Positions 53,145-64,000 of a stretch of DNA of 64,000 nucleotides are shown here, in pieces. Origin of the DNA: Uloborus plumipes (Eukaryota > Arthropoda > Arachnida > Araneae > Uloboridae); assembly GCA_038373865.1 (NCBI GenBank), contig JAXGGA010000020.1, positions 372,001 through 436,000 on the forward strand, in the 5' to 3' direction. Each line of letters starts with the position of its first letter. Position 1 is the stretch's first letter. The notes beneath the pieces are model-generated. The model did no database searches. It saw nothing but the letters and a program-made list of their open reading frames with translations, and was not told the origin of the DNA. A program made the position numbers and the translations under genes.

Positions 53145-54246
53145 TAATGCAATACGGCTTCTGCTGTTTGTTAATGCTTTGTTTGTATTTTATTGTAATT
53201 TTCTACAACTAGGGTTATTTACCCACATACACTGCACTGCAACCTTTCTTGACAACAACATCGTGACGTCAGCGTGACGTTAACCTATGAAAAACGAGTT
53301 AGATAAAACGTCAGAGCCTACTTGGCGAATTAGAGGAGATTGCTGACTGCTTGTGAGCTCTTATTGGCTCCGCCCGTAGTGACGTTCAGTGTTAAGTTAA
53401 GTTGAATTTAGGCATAGTAAAATAGTTTAGTATTTTTTTTTAATTTACGTAGTAAATAAATGCACGATTTAGGAAAGAAACATCTTCGCACTAATATTAA
53501 AGAAATACCATTTTACAGTAGACTTATGATAGTATCATCAAAACTAATCAATGCTCATATAAAAGAAAAAGTCTTAACATTAATGTTTGAAATATGTTAT
53601 CTACTATAGTTCATGAAGAGAAATAAAATCGTGTGTCAAATCGTGAAAGAACTTCGATGAAGATACTAACTTCCGAAAACGTTTGTCCTAATTTTAAAAT
53701 TTAAATCAAATGAGCGGTTGTTTAAAATATTGAGAGTTACGTAATTGCTAACACTAGAGTACATAAAAGGTTTAATTTTAGAAGGGAAATTAAGTCTTAA
53801 GCTTTCAAAATAGCAGCTTAAATTTATTCAAATGATGTAGAATTTCTAATAATAAACTAACAAAGAAGCAAATGCAAATAAGTTTCCCTAGAAACGAATG
53901 ATGATTAGTTTGATTACTGATATTAAAATAAAGCAGCTTGCTTTTCATTCCTTAAATTGTCTTTTTATAGTCAAGTTTATTGTAAAATGAAAAAGAAACA
54001 AGCATAAAGAAAGACTTAAATTATTACAAAAATGTAGAAATCAATTAAATAAATAAATATGAAAAAAAAGTCGAAGTGGGGTGTCGTGATGGAGAACTAT
54101 ACATATATCTTATCGCCCCCCCCCCCTCCCACCCCTGATGACTTTTCAGATAAGTCTAATTTGAGCAATATACTTTTAGTTTTTCATATCTTGCTTTAGA
54201 TACTTCTGGTCTATGTGTTTTCCAAAGTTTTTACTTCTTTCGAATA
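53145..54246. other. Mostly AT-rich; one promoter-like patch
   Basis: The patch at 53270-53400 is listed separately. A C run lies at 54115-54126. No coding region was recognised. Confidence 0.5.
53270..53400. promoter_or_regulatory. CRE, CCAAT and GC-box cluster, candidate promoter
   Basis: A perfect CRE (TGACGTCA) at 53274-53281 is followed by a half site TGACGT at 53285, an inverted CCAAT fused to a GC box (ATTGGCTCCGCCC) at 53363-53375 and another TGACGT at 53380. The clustering is unusual for this AT-rich window. No adjacent gene was identified, so the role is inference. Confidence 0.3.
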
Positions 54247-55419
54247 CAGTCGAACCCGCTTAATGGAATATCGGTTAATGGAATATCCCGCTTAATGTAA
54301 TACATTTTCAATGTCCCGAACCGTAGTAAATCATTTCTGTGTTAAATTTCCCGGTTAAAGGAATATCATGTTAGGAAGCAATCCCGGTTAAAAGAATAGT
54401 TTTTAGCCACGCTGATGTCGATCTCCTACCATTTCCAATCCTTTTTTCCGGATTTTTCCTCCAGTAAAGAGCAATAAAGATTGTGAAGCTTATGGACGAC
54501 TTCCAAATAATGTTTTGTCACTTCGTTGAAAGAGGGTGCAGGGGCAAGAAAAGCGATTCCTGGAATTTGAAGGGAATGTTTCCCTATGTATAGTGTTGTA
54601 TACTGTTTGTCGCCCCCACTGTGTATCGTTCCTTCTGCTTCAGAGAATGAACAATAAGTTTCGAATAAGCTTTACCTCTAGGGACCCAAAGGAGAGATAA
54701 GAGAATAAAGGAGTAATAGGCAAACCAACAGGTGTAAAGGACCGGGGAAGAAGACGAGGCTGTGACGAATCTCTTCCGAGAAGCGCAACGAAAAGTCTGA
54801 TTTGATGTTCTGAAATCATTTTCCAATTTTGCTTCGGCTGTGCATGTGCTTGTCTCTTCATAATGTCTTCTAAGCGAAAAGATCGTACTTTGAAAGAAAA
54901 AGTGAATTTTATTGAATATTCAAATGCTAATGTAAATGTACGCAGTTACAACTTGAAAAAAAGTTCGAGATATCGCAATCTCAAGTTTCGAAATTGTTGA
55001 AAAATAAAGAAAAAATTCTAAACGACTGGAAATCAAACAAAAACCTTAATCAAAAGAAAAAATACACAGGTAAAGAATCAGAAGCTGAAGATGCTGCTCT
55101 CCTTCGCTGGTTTGCTGAGAAACGGGCTTGTAACGTTCCTGGTCATTTAATAAGGTCATTTTTAATTAGATTTCTAAATTTTAATATGTTTAAAGTATTA
55201 TTAATTAATATATTTAAATTACCATTAATTAATATGTCTAAAGTTAATCGTTATATACTTGTTGATGAATATACTTGTGGTTAAGGCACATTTAAATGCT
55301 TTCTTGGTTTAAATGCAAGTTGGAACGTCGTGTGGATGGAATCCCGGATAATGGAATATCCCGCTTATTAGAATATTTTTCCGTGACAAATTGGCTATTC
55401 CATTAAGCGGGCTCGACTG
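54247..55419 (+). mobile_element. Decayed pogo/Tigger element
   Basis: The ends CAGTCGAACCCGCTTAATGG and its inverse (CCATTAAGCGGGCTCGACTG) are flanked by TA on both sides. Subterminally GGAATATCCCGCTTA is repeated. The 1173-bp element is too short for an intact pogo transposase and retains only the N-terminal coding part. Confidence 0.9.
54863..55150 (+). pseudogene. pogo-like transposase N-terminal fragment
   Basis: An ATG at 54863 opens a basic frame (MSSKRKDRTLKEKVNFIEYS). Around 54950 the match continues in another frame with EISQSQVSKLLKNKEKILND and later ALLRWFAEKRA. This order (pipsqueak/CENP-B-like helix-turn-helix, then a Tc5-type DNA-binding helix-turn-helix) is typical of pogo and Tigger transposases. 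After about 55150 the similarity is lost in AT-rich sequence and no DDE catalytic region remains. The fragment is therefore frameshifted and truncated by internal deletion. Confidence 0.75.
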
Positions 55420-57898
55420 TATTTCGAAACAGATTAATATCAGCACCTACGCTTAATTTATTTATAAATACTGGTGTAAGTGTTGCATTTTCTTACAACA
55501 AAATTTATTCAAAAAAGCTCCGGAATACCTCTATAACATTCTTTTTCGAAAAATTAAAAAGATTTTAACATTCAAGCCTAGATGAGAGAAGTTCAAACCA
55601 AGAACTCAACTACTGTTTTTCAGCGCCAAAAGTTACGAAAATTGCAGTGATTCTAAATCTGTTTTTAGTTTAAGTGCTTTAGTAAGAACTGAAATACAAT
55701 ATTAGTTTCTTGTGTATTTAACAATGAGGAAAGTTAGACGCTAATTTATCGAATCCAACTGAAAGAAATTCTAACGTCAAAAAATTTAAAAGAATATCTA
55801 AGGACGATTTAAGGAAAGTTAACACTACAGAACAAGTCGAGTTTGTTTCACCCCTCTGTATCTCAGCCTCATTATACCATCGAAGTTGATTTTTGCCATA
55901 CTCAATCTCCAGTGGATCCTGAGAATTAGCTGCCTGCTAATTCTCAGGAAAAGAATAACTTCATGAACTAAGGTAACTAAACACTTTGAATCATTTTTTT
56001 TCTTGGGGCAACATTAGGGAAAGGTAACCCAACGTATATTACAATCTAAAGCAGAATGATCATAATTTCTCATAATTCAGGAAAACTATACTTGTAAAAT
56101 CTGTTTAAAATGTGTATTAAAAGGTGAGTGATCTTGTTTCTAGCAATGTCATTAACAAACAATAAGATGAAATTTCTATGAATGAAAAAGCTGCTTAAAA
56201 TAATTTATTGCATGTTTCATCCGCAACGACTATACACTCTGTCCCCTATAGCAAGCAAACTGGATGCATTTATGTAGTGATGCAAAGCTCTTGTTTTCTC
56301 CCACTAATGAAGATAGTGCGTCACATAATTTTCGCTTAATTTTTTTTAAGTATTAACATATGAAAGTACGCCAACAGTGTTCGCAGGATGCGGATTAAAA
56401 AAAATTATAAAATCCGCCTAACTATACGTGATCATTACGTCAATTCATCAATTCAATTTTCATTATTCAATTTAACGATCATTACGTTTTTTTTTCCTTG
56501 TACAAAAGTGAGCAACGTGTTACATTTAAATAAATGATATCGAATTGCCAGTTATAAGTTGTTATTAATATTATAGTATTGGTGTACTTATTTGCTCATT
56601 TTTTTCTTAATAGTTAAAGCATCATTTATTAGATTATAAAATTGGCAATTTTTCTTGTGCAGCATTGCATAAAATAGTTCGGGAAAATGCAAAAGGTATG
56701 CTCAATGGCAGTTTATGGAATTTTGTGAAGCACTGATATAGAAATGTTGAATTTATCACTTAAAAAAAAACTTTTAGTTGCCAAGTTCAAAAGCACAATT
56801 CTTCTGGTGCAATATAATAATAATTGTCTGGGATAAAACCTACTTTCATCGTTAACTCCTTTTTCAAAATTCCCAATGCCTCTTTTTTTAAATCTTCACA
56901 TAGGATCGCAGGTTAAATAACTTTTTTGGGACAAAAGGATGTTAGTGTAAGTAAACAGAACCTCAAGCTGGTGTTGTTCGGCGTTAATAATGCGTCAGCT
57001 GCATGGTGGAAGTAATTAATGAAGTTTCCATCTGAAAGCACTTGATTGAAAAGAAGCATAATTAAAAGATCATGGCTATGCCATAAAAATAGAGAATTGA
57101 GATAAAAAACGTATTAGACAAAAAATATTATTTAGGACAAATTAGTAGCTTTTTGCGTTCGGAAATAAAAATTTCTTTTTAAAGCAAGGAGTGTGATGGG
57201 GGAAATTAGCATGCAGCGAAGCGCAAAAATATAGTAGCGGACGCATAACAAGTTTAAGAAAAAAATAGTAGCAGTACTTTTTGCATTTCATGAGAAAAAA
57301 TAAAGAAAAAGAGGAATGCTTGAAAAAATATGTTGTTTCAGTTGAATTTGTAGATATCTAGTTTTGAAGGCGTTTTTTGACATTTAATCTGCAAAGAACA
57401 ATTACTATACTTTATGTGGGAAAAATTGCCGGTAAAAAATAGCAGCACTCCATTTAAAGATTAAGGTGTATCGTTTAGGCGTTAGTTCCTACACGAGGAC
57501 AAATTCAGAAAAAAAAAGCGTAGATATTTTTTCCACTAAATATTAAAATTCATACCGCACCTTAAAAAGGATTTTGTAACAAATTTACTTTCTGATATTG
57601 CTAGCACAGTTAGTTAGTTAAGCAGGGGAGATTTACTTATTCCAAAAAATATTTTGTAAAATATTTTATAAAATCAATTTAAATAAAGTCAGTTACCATT
57701 ATTCAAAGTGATAAACACAATTATATTTAAAAACATCAATTATTTTACTAACGTATTACGACATATTTGTACATTTTTTTAAAGTCATTAAATACAGATC
57801 ATGATAACTAATCATTGGTGATTTAGACTAAATTAACTCAAAAGTAGAAGAAATGCATATCAAAGAAGAAACCATGTGCAATGTATGAACAAGAACTA
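55420..57898. other. AT-rich stretch, one short perfect hairpin
   Basis: CCTGAGAATTAGC at 55918-55930 is inverted at 55936-55948 with a 5-base loop. No gene was recognised. Confidence 0.55.
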
Positions 57899-59462
57899 CA
57901 CTAGGTGGCCAAAAGTATCCGGACACTTTCAAAAATTTACATTTTTAGATATAACTCGAGAAATAAGTGATCAATTGTTCTTTAACTTTAGTCATACAAA
58001 ATATATTCTTCACCGAACATTTCCAAGTTGAAATTAAATTACCCTTGCATTTGGGGGACGATAAGAAGGGGGGTCGAAAGAAAAACCGCTTTTTGACCAT
58101 AACTCTTTGAAAATAGCTCGGAATAAGCTATGCATTTCAGTAATTAATTAGCATACTATGTATAATTACTGTACAAATTCAAATGAACGTACCACTCTTA
58201 CTTCCGAAGATATGAAACATTTTTTAAAAAACGGCAATTTTATTTGAAGGGTTTTTGCTCATAACACGCAGAGTTTTTGATCAAACCTTATCAAAACTTC
58301 AGGAAAGATGACAAAATACAAGAGAAAGAACATACTAAAACGGTTTTTAAAAATATTAAAAATCCGATGAGATATGAACGTTAAAAGGAAATAATTTTGC
58401 ACGGCGCATGCGCGAAAGACAGAAATTTATAACTACAAAAATATTGTAGCTTGGTGTATACTGCATCTTATAAAAAAAGTTCCAGTTGAATATCGTAAAA
58501 ATTGAAAAAGATATCAGCGATCTAGTGAGCTGTAATTCATTCATTTGCTGTCAATTCATAAATGGAGAGGGGTTGTTCACAAATAGTGTGGGGACAATCG
58601 AGCATATTTTTCAATGTTAAATTGTATACTGTTTAAAAATTTATATTTAGCATAGAAGTCACATTTCGCCCATTCGGCCAAAAAGACCTTATAAGTAGGT
58701 GGCCAAAAGTATCCGGAGACCCCCTGAAACGTTGGTTTTGAACGATGACGAAATAACCTTTATTTTAAAAATAGCTCTTTGTGGACAGACCCTCACTATG
58801 TATGTATTGTCTGTGAATGAATGAAATACAGCTCACTAGATCGCTGATATCTTTTTCAATTTTCATGATATTCAATTGGAACTTTTTTTATAAGATGCAG
58901 TATATACCAGGCTACAATATTTTTGTAGTTATAAATTTCTGTCGTTCGCGCATGCGCCGTGAATTTTTTTTTCCTTTTAACGTTCATATCTCATCGGATT
59001 TTTAATATTTTTAAAAACCGTTTTAGTATGTTCTTTCTCTTGTATTTTGTCATCTTTCCTGAAGTTTTGATAAGGTTTGATCAGAAACTCTGCATGTTAT
59101 GAGCAAAAACCCTTCAAATAAAATTGCCGTTTTTTAAAAAATGTTTCATATCTTCGGAAGTAAGGGTGGTGCGTTCATTTGAATTTGTATAGTAATTATA
59201 CATAGTATGCTAATTAATTACTGAAATGCATAGCTTATTCCGAGCTATTTTCAAAGAGTTATGGTCAAAAAGCGGTTATTCTTTCGACCCCCCTTCTTAT
59301 CGTCCCCCAAATGCAAGGGTAATTTAATTTCAACTTGAAGATGTTCGGTGAAGCCTATATTTTGTATGACTAAAGTTAAAGAACAATTGATCACTTATTT
59401 CTCCAGCTATATGTAAAAATGTGAATTTATGAAAGTGTCCGGATACTTTTGGCCACCTAGTG
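57899..59462. mobile_element. 1.56-kb foldback element with Tc1/mariner-type TIR
   Basis: The ends CACTAGGTGGCCAAAAGTAT and its inverse are flanked by TA. Two arms of about 649 bp (57899-58547 and 58814-59462) are near-identical inverted copies around a 266-bp spacer. The mirrored 62-codon frames at 58356-58544 and 58817-59005 are the same sequence read on both arms and have no recognisable function. A third TIR-like string (TAGGTGGCCAAAAGTATCCG) lies in the spacer at about 58696. No transposase is present. Confidence 0.92.
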
Positions 59463-61074
59463 TATATAAACATTACGTAAATCGCGCTTGGATATCAAAA
59501 TAATTAAATATTCACTCCAGTCAAACATCGACACATTTTTGTTTAAATGCATTATTTTACAAAACACATAATTTATATAAACATTGCTTTAATGATAAAT
59601 CTTTGTTTTGGTTTAGGTAAGAAAATTGTAATTCATGAACATCTTTTTTTTCGGTTCTGTTCCATAATCTACTGATGTAGTCGCTCCATCTTCATTGCTC
59701 GATGTCAACGGAAAAGTCTAAGTCACATTTTCTTCAAATCTCCTGGAAAACACTCTTAGTCGCAGCACTGGTGAAATGGCAGAGCATTTGGAATAGTCCC
59801 AAGTAAAAAGGGATGGAGGTCTTAGCGACTGATATTCAGGAGCCAAAATGACATCTGAAAATGGCGGTGTAAAACGGATTTATGAGGAACAAAATGGAGG
59901 GAGAAGAGAAAATAGGTTTTGATATCAAGCTGTAGATAAATCTGCCCCAATGCTTTTGATCTTTGCAGTAAGGCTTCAACGAATTTTTTTTTTTTTTAAT
60001 AATTAAATACAAAGAAGCAAACATGACTAGTTAATTCTGCTTTTTTAATTTTATTTTAAATGTTGTAAAAATTACAATGTGCTCTCATTTTTCGCTATGC
60101 TTTGATTTTAAATAACCACTTACTTGATTTTGTCCATAGAATTAAATTGACATTTACTTTAGAAAAATCACGTGCTTTTAACCATCAAATAATCTTGGAC
60201 AGAAAAATGCATTGCTATTCTTTTTATCAGTAAGATATTATAGAAAACAGAAACTTGCCATTTCTAAAATTTTTAATGATTTTCTATTTTATTATTTTTT
60301 AAATATCAATGTTCGACTATGTTTCAAACTCTAAAAATATGCAGATTTTTCATGTTATGACATTTGCAAAATGTTTCTCTATTTAAACAAGCCTGAGTTT
60401 TAGAGATGTCACCGTTAACAATTACTACTGAAAATATATTCTGACATTTATCGCACATGGCTGTAGATATATGCATGCAAACCCACCACGTTTAAAAAAT
60501 TTTCATACTTGTTATTGTCTTTTCGGTCGTTAAAATGTACTTCACTGCTCAAGACTTCAAATTTATCAAAATGCTTGAGTATTCTAATTATTTCTTACGT
60601 TAACAGATAGGTGATCAATTATAAATAAATTTTAATTGATGTAAAACATGCATAAGAAAAATTGAAAGCTACATGTGGAACTGATAATACCAATGTTGCG
60701 TCAAAACCGATATCGGAAACACCTTGACTTTTGTTAAATGATTTATATATTAATGGTTTTTTTAATTTATCTAAAGGTGAATTTATGACCCTTTTAGTGC
60801 TTCTCTATATTATTAAAAAGCAACAACATACTTTTTAAGTGCAATTGATATTATAACATTTAAAAGAAAAAAAAAGAAAAAAAAAAAAACTTTCGTGACG
60901 TTATACATTCAAGTTATTACAAAAAAGTGCCCAAATGGAAATAATTTTAATTTATTTTTTAAAACTCTTTTACATAGTACACAAATACACTGTATACTAG
61001 TACTTTTTCTTTCAAATACTATTCTTATATTTTTGGAAAATATACTTCCATTTTAAAATAAAAGTGGAAAACTA
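59463..61074. other. AT-rich stretch, no feature seen
   Basis: An A-rich run lies near 60867-60889. The slightly GC-richer piece at 59650-59900 shows no recognisable coding. The last bases before 61075 provide the TA target of the Tc1 element. Confidence 0.55.
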
Positions 61075-62490
61075 CACTGTTCGACATTGAAAATGCAACA
61101 CCAAGAAGGAGTGGTCAGAAATTGATGAAATTTGGTAAGAAGACAGAGACAGCATGGAACAATAAGTGATATTTATTTCAAAATAAATAAGCAAAATTTA
61201 GAGCGAGGACGGCGTCGGCTCAGTAAGAAGTAGGACCACCGCGGACAGTAATGCACGAAGAAACACGTCTAGGCATGGAGTCAATAAGCCTGCGGATGGT
61301 GTCCTGAGGGATGGCACTCCATTCCCTTTCTACCATTTGCCACAGTTCGTCCTATGAACGAGGCTGTGACAGGTTCTGCAAACGGCGTCCAATCACGTCC
61401 CACACATGTTCGATTGGTGACAAGTCAGGAGAGTATGGTGGCCAGGAAAGCATCTGTACACCTCGCAGAGCATGTTGGCTGATTCGAGCACTGTGAGGCC
61501 GGGCGTTATCCTGTTGAAAAATTGCATTTGGCAGACCCTGAAGGTAGGGGATTGCCACCGGCCGCAGTACATTATCTACATATCGTTGGGCCGTCATAGT
61601 GCCCCGAATACGAACTAGAGGTGATACGGAATTGTATGCAATAGCGCCCCAAACCATTATGCCACGTTGTCGCGCTGTGGGGCGTTCCACAGTTACTGCC
61701 GGATTCGATGTTTCTCCACGTCGACGCCACACACGTGATGACTATCGCTGGACAAACAGAAGCGGGATTCATCTGAGAACACTACGGTTTGCCATTCTGC
61801 CATCCACGTCGCTCTGGTACGGCACCATTCCAAACGTTGGAGTCTGTGCTTTGAGGTCAATGGCAGTCTTCCTAGCGGGCGCCGTGATTGCAGGCCACGT
61901 GCAACCAGTCGACGGGAAATGGTTCTGGTGGACGCAAGAACATCCAGGGTACCTTGCACGTGCTGCAGAATCGACGTACAAGTGACTTGCGGGTCCGCCA
62001 CAGCTTTTCGGTGAATCCGTCGATCCAAGCGGTCTGACGTCACTCTGGCTGCACCTGCACCCCTCAATGTGGCTACATTTCCTCTTTCCAACCATCTCCG
62101 ACACAGCCGATGCACAGGGCTTGTATCCATGTGGGTATCAGCTGCAATTTGACGTATGGACCAACCTCCCCTTCTTAGTCCGATCACCATACCCCTTGTA
62201 AAGTCGTCTATATGCTGGAAGTGTCTTCGTTGAGGACGGCGTGGCATTTCCTCCTATCACACGTATCCTTTGAGACAAAAACCAAATTTCTCCGATAATT
62301 CGTCTGGCAGAAAAACCAACATGAACATAGCCCACTTTTCAACTTTATTCTCTTATATCTTACTTCACGTGCGTCGGAGAGCTGCGCATTTCATATCATT
62401 TGCATAACTCAGTGACGTGCGTCTACGGTAAAATTTGCATGAATTTTTGACCACTCCTTCTTGGTGTTGCATTTTCAATGTCGAGCAGTG
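61075..62490 (-). mobile_element. Tc1-like element (DD32E type), copy 1
   Basis: The left end CACTGTTCGACATTGAAAAT and the inverse of the right end (CACTGCTCGACATTGAAAAT) continue as inverted repeats of about 43 bp through GGAGTGGTCA, flanked by TA on both sides. The 1416-bp element is full length with one minus-strand transposase pseudogene. It is a close relative of the copy starting at 62683. Confidence 0.95.
61220..62247 (-). pseudogene. Tc1-like transposase, copy 1 (frameshift and stop)
   Basis: The full frame would be about 343 codons. The N-terminal helix-turn-helix region (about residues 15-60) and the first catalytic Asp (FSDESRF) are read from 62247 to about 61735. A 4-bp deletion relative to the sister copy, near 61733, shifts the frame. 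The second Asp (QQDNARPH) and Glu (SPDLSPIEHVWD) follow in the new frame. A GAG-to-TAG change at about 61352 (LSQPRS-stop) then removes the last 40 or so residues. The end GGPTSY-TGA is at 61220. The spacing between second D and E is 32 residues, also seen in the sister copy. Confidence 0.92.
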
Positions 62491-62682
62491 TATTATTTTA
62501 AAAACTCATGGTACAATTAGTTGTCCCCAGATACACTGCTCGACATTGAAAATGCAACACCAAGAAGGAGTGGTCAAAAATTCATGCAAATTTTACCGTA
62601 GACGCACGTCACTGAGTTATGCAAATGATTATATTATTGTATTATTTTAAAAACTCATGGTACAATTAGTTGTCCCCAGATA
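62491..62682. repeat. Duplicated 43-bp spacer around a solo Tc1 end
   Basis: The 43-bp string at 62491-62533 (starting TATTATTTTAAAAACTCATG) is repeated exactly at 62640-62682. Between them, 62534-62629 is an exact inverted copy of the right end of the neighbouring element (62395-62490), followed by 10 bp of filler. 62395-62629 is therefore a long palindrome with a 43-bp loop. Confidence 0.95.
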
Positions 62683-64000
62683 CACTGCTCGACATTGAAA
62701 ATGCAACACCAAGAAGGAGTGGTCAGAAATTGATGAAATTTGGTAAGAAGACAGAGACAGCATGGAACAACAAGTGATATTTATTTCAAAATAAATAAGC
62801 AAAATTTAGAGCGAGGACGGCGTCGGCTCAGTAAGAAGTAGGACCACCGCGGACAGCGATGCACGAAGAAACACGTCTAGGCATGGAGTCAATAAGCCTG
62901 CGGATGGTGTCCTGAGGGATGGCACTCCATTCCCTTTCAACCATTTGCCACAGTTCGTCCTCTGAACGAGGCAGTGGCAGGTTCTGCAAACGGCGTCCAA
63001 TCACGTCCCACACATGTTCGATTGGTGACAAGTCAGGAGAGTATGGTGGCCAGGAAAGCATCTGTACACCTCGTAGAGCATGTTGGCTGATTCAAGCACT
63101 GTGAGGCCGGGCGTTATCCTGTTGAAAAATTGCATTTGGCAGACCCTGAAGGTAGGGGATTGCCACCGGCCGCAGTACATTATCTACATATCGTTGGGCC
63201 GTCATAGTGCCCCGAATACGAACTAGAGCTGATACGGAATTGTATGCAATAGCGCCCCAAACCATTATGCCACGTTGTCGCGCTGTGGGGCGTTCCACAG
63301 TTACTGCCGGATTCGATCTTTCTCCACGTCGACGCCACACACGTATGCGATGACTATCGCTGGACAAACAGAAGCGGGATTCATCTGAGAACACTACGGT
63401 TTGCCATTCTGCCATCCACGTCGCTCTGGTCCGGCACCATTCCAAACGTTGGAGTATGTGCTGTGAGGTCAATGGCAGTCTTCTTAGCGGGCGCCGTGAT
63501 TGCAGGCCACGTGCAACCAGTTGACGGGAAATGGTTCTGGTCGACACAGGAACATCCAGGGTACCTTGCACGTGCTGCAGAGTCGACGTACAAGTGACTT
63601 GCGGGTCCGCCACAGCTTGTGGGTGAATCCGTCGATCCAAGCGGTCTGACGTCACTCTGGCTGCACCTGCACCCCTCAGTGTGGCTACATTTCCTCTTTC
63701 CAACCATCTCCGACACAGCCGATGCACAGTGCTTGCATCCATGTGGGTATCAGCTGCAATTTGACGTATGGACCAATCTCCCCTTCTCAGTCCGATCACC
63801 ATACCCCTTGTAAAGCCGTCTATATGCTGGAAGTGTCTTCGTTGAGGACGGCGTGGCATTTCCTCCTATCACACGTATCCTTCGAGACAAAAACCAAATT
63901 TCTCCGATAATTAGTCTGGCAGAAAAACCAACATAAACATAGCCCACTTTTTAACTTCATTCTCTTATATCTTACTTCACGTGCGTCGGAGAGCTGCGCA
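62683..64000 (-). mobile_element. Tc1-like element (DD32E type), copy 2, cut by window end
   Basis: It begins CACTGCTCGACATTGAAAAT after a TA and runs parallel to copy 1 to the window edge. By comparison about 100 bp, including the second TIR, lie outside the window. It has the same orientation as copy 1 and differs from it by only a few percent by eye. Confidence 0.93.
62828..63859 (-). pseudogene. Tc1-like transposase, copy 2 (single stop codon)
   Basis: A single frame of 343 codons runs from ATG at 63859 to TGA at 62828-62830, broken only by TGA at codon 256 (63092-63094). At that position the sister copy has CGA, so one C-to-T transition at a CpG explains it. Helix-turn-helix regions occupy about residues 15-60 and 70-115. 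The triad is D159 (FSDESRF), D248 (QQDNARPH) and E281 (SPDLSPIEHVWD). The 32 residues between D248 and E281 are two fewer than in canonical Tc1 DD34E. The C-terminal end is RGGPTSY. Confidence 0.94.

Noticed and set aside
58356..59005. Two nearly identical 62-codon proteins on opposite strands
   Set aside because: They are the mirrored arms of the foldback element. There is no family resemblance, and the short length fits chance.
61311..63947. Plus-strand and out-of-frame minus-strand frames of 61-128 codons
   Set aside because: Shadows of the two DD32E transposase pseudogenes. The repeated appearance of similar peptides reflects the two element copies.

Overview
The window looks like AT-rich, non-coding eukaryotic nuclear DNA that is dense in transposons. 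It carries TA-inserting Tc1/mariner elements, hAT, pogo and piggyBac-like non-autonomous elements, tRNA-derived SINEs, a tRNA-Ile pseudogene and very long (TA)n arrays. There are no bacterial-style operons, and I could not recognise a single intact host protein-coding gene. An arthropod, possibly a chelicerate such as a spider, is my inference from the repeat flavour; nothing in the sequence proves it. Nearly all open frames of 60-130 codons are chance frames, shadows of transposases, or translations of (TA)n.

Layout. At 0-6 kb there is plain AT-rich DNA with a 134-bp hAT-type MITE sitting inside a (TA)n tract, and two CpG-richer patches near 3.7 and 4.7-5.2 kb. At 6.2-8.0 kb a TTAA-flanked piggyBac-like relic holds a nested tRNA-derived SINE. 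At 10.5-12.2 kb an element with TIRs carries an unusual set of 'AAGTGCGTACC' repeats at both ends. At 16.6-17.6 kb a hAT element with a perfect 8-bp target duplication has termini packed with ACATCGATG. At 18.3-19.6 kb is a Tc1-like element whose transposase has one stop codon and DD36E spacing. At 21-24 kb lie a hAT MITE, a palindromic-module element and a MITE with a tRNA-like interior.

At 26.6-27.65 kb a tandem segment is interrupted by long (TA)n arrays, one of them flanked by perfect inverted arms. A CpG-rich, CCAAT-containing patch (27.7-28.06 kb) follows, then paired pogo-type MITEs and another (TA)n. From 34 to 43 kb there are scattered small MITEs, foldbacks and tandem duplications. 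From 44.9 to 48.2 kb there are two copies of one SINE family and a tRNA-Ile pseudogene with a nested foldback insertion. From 51.9 to 59.5 kb there are a long-TIR element, a decayed pogo element and a 1.56-kb foldback. From 61.1 kb to the end lie two same-orientation copies of a Tc1 element with unusual DD32E spacing, separated by an inverted terminal fragment and a duplicated 43-bp flank.

I found no coherent new multi-gene system. The most unusual items are structural: the Tc1 tandem with its inverted end fragment, the tRNA-Ile foldback pseudogene, the AAGTGCGTACC-repeat element, the ACTGTAAAA palindromic-module family, and the foldback with a third internal TIR.
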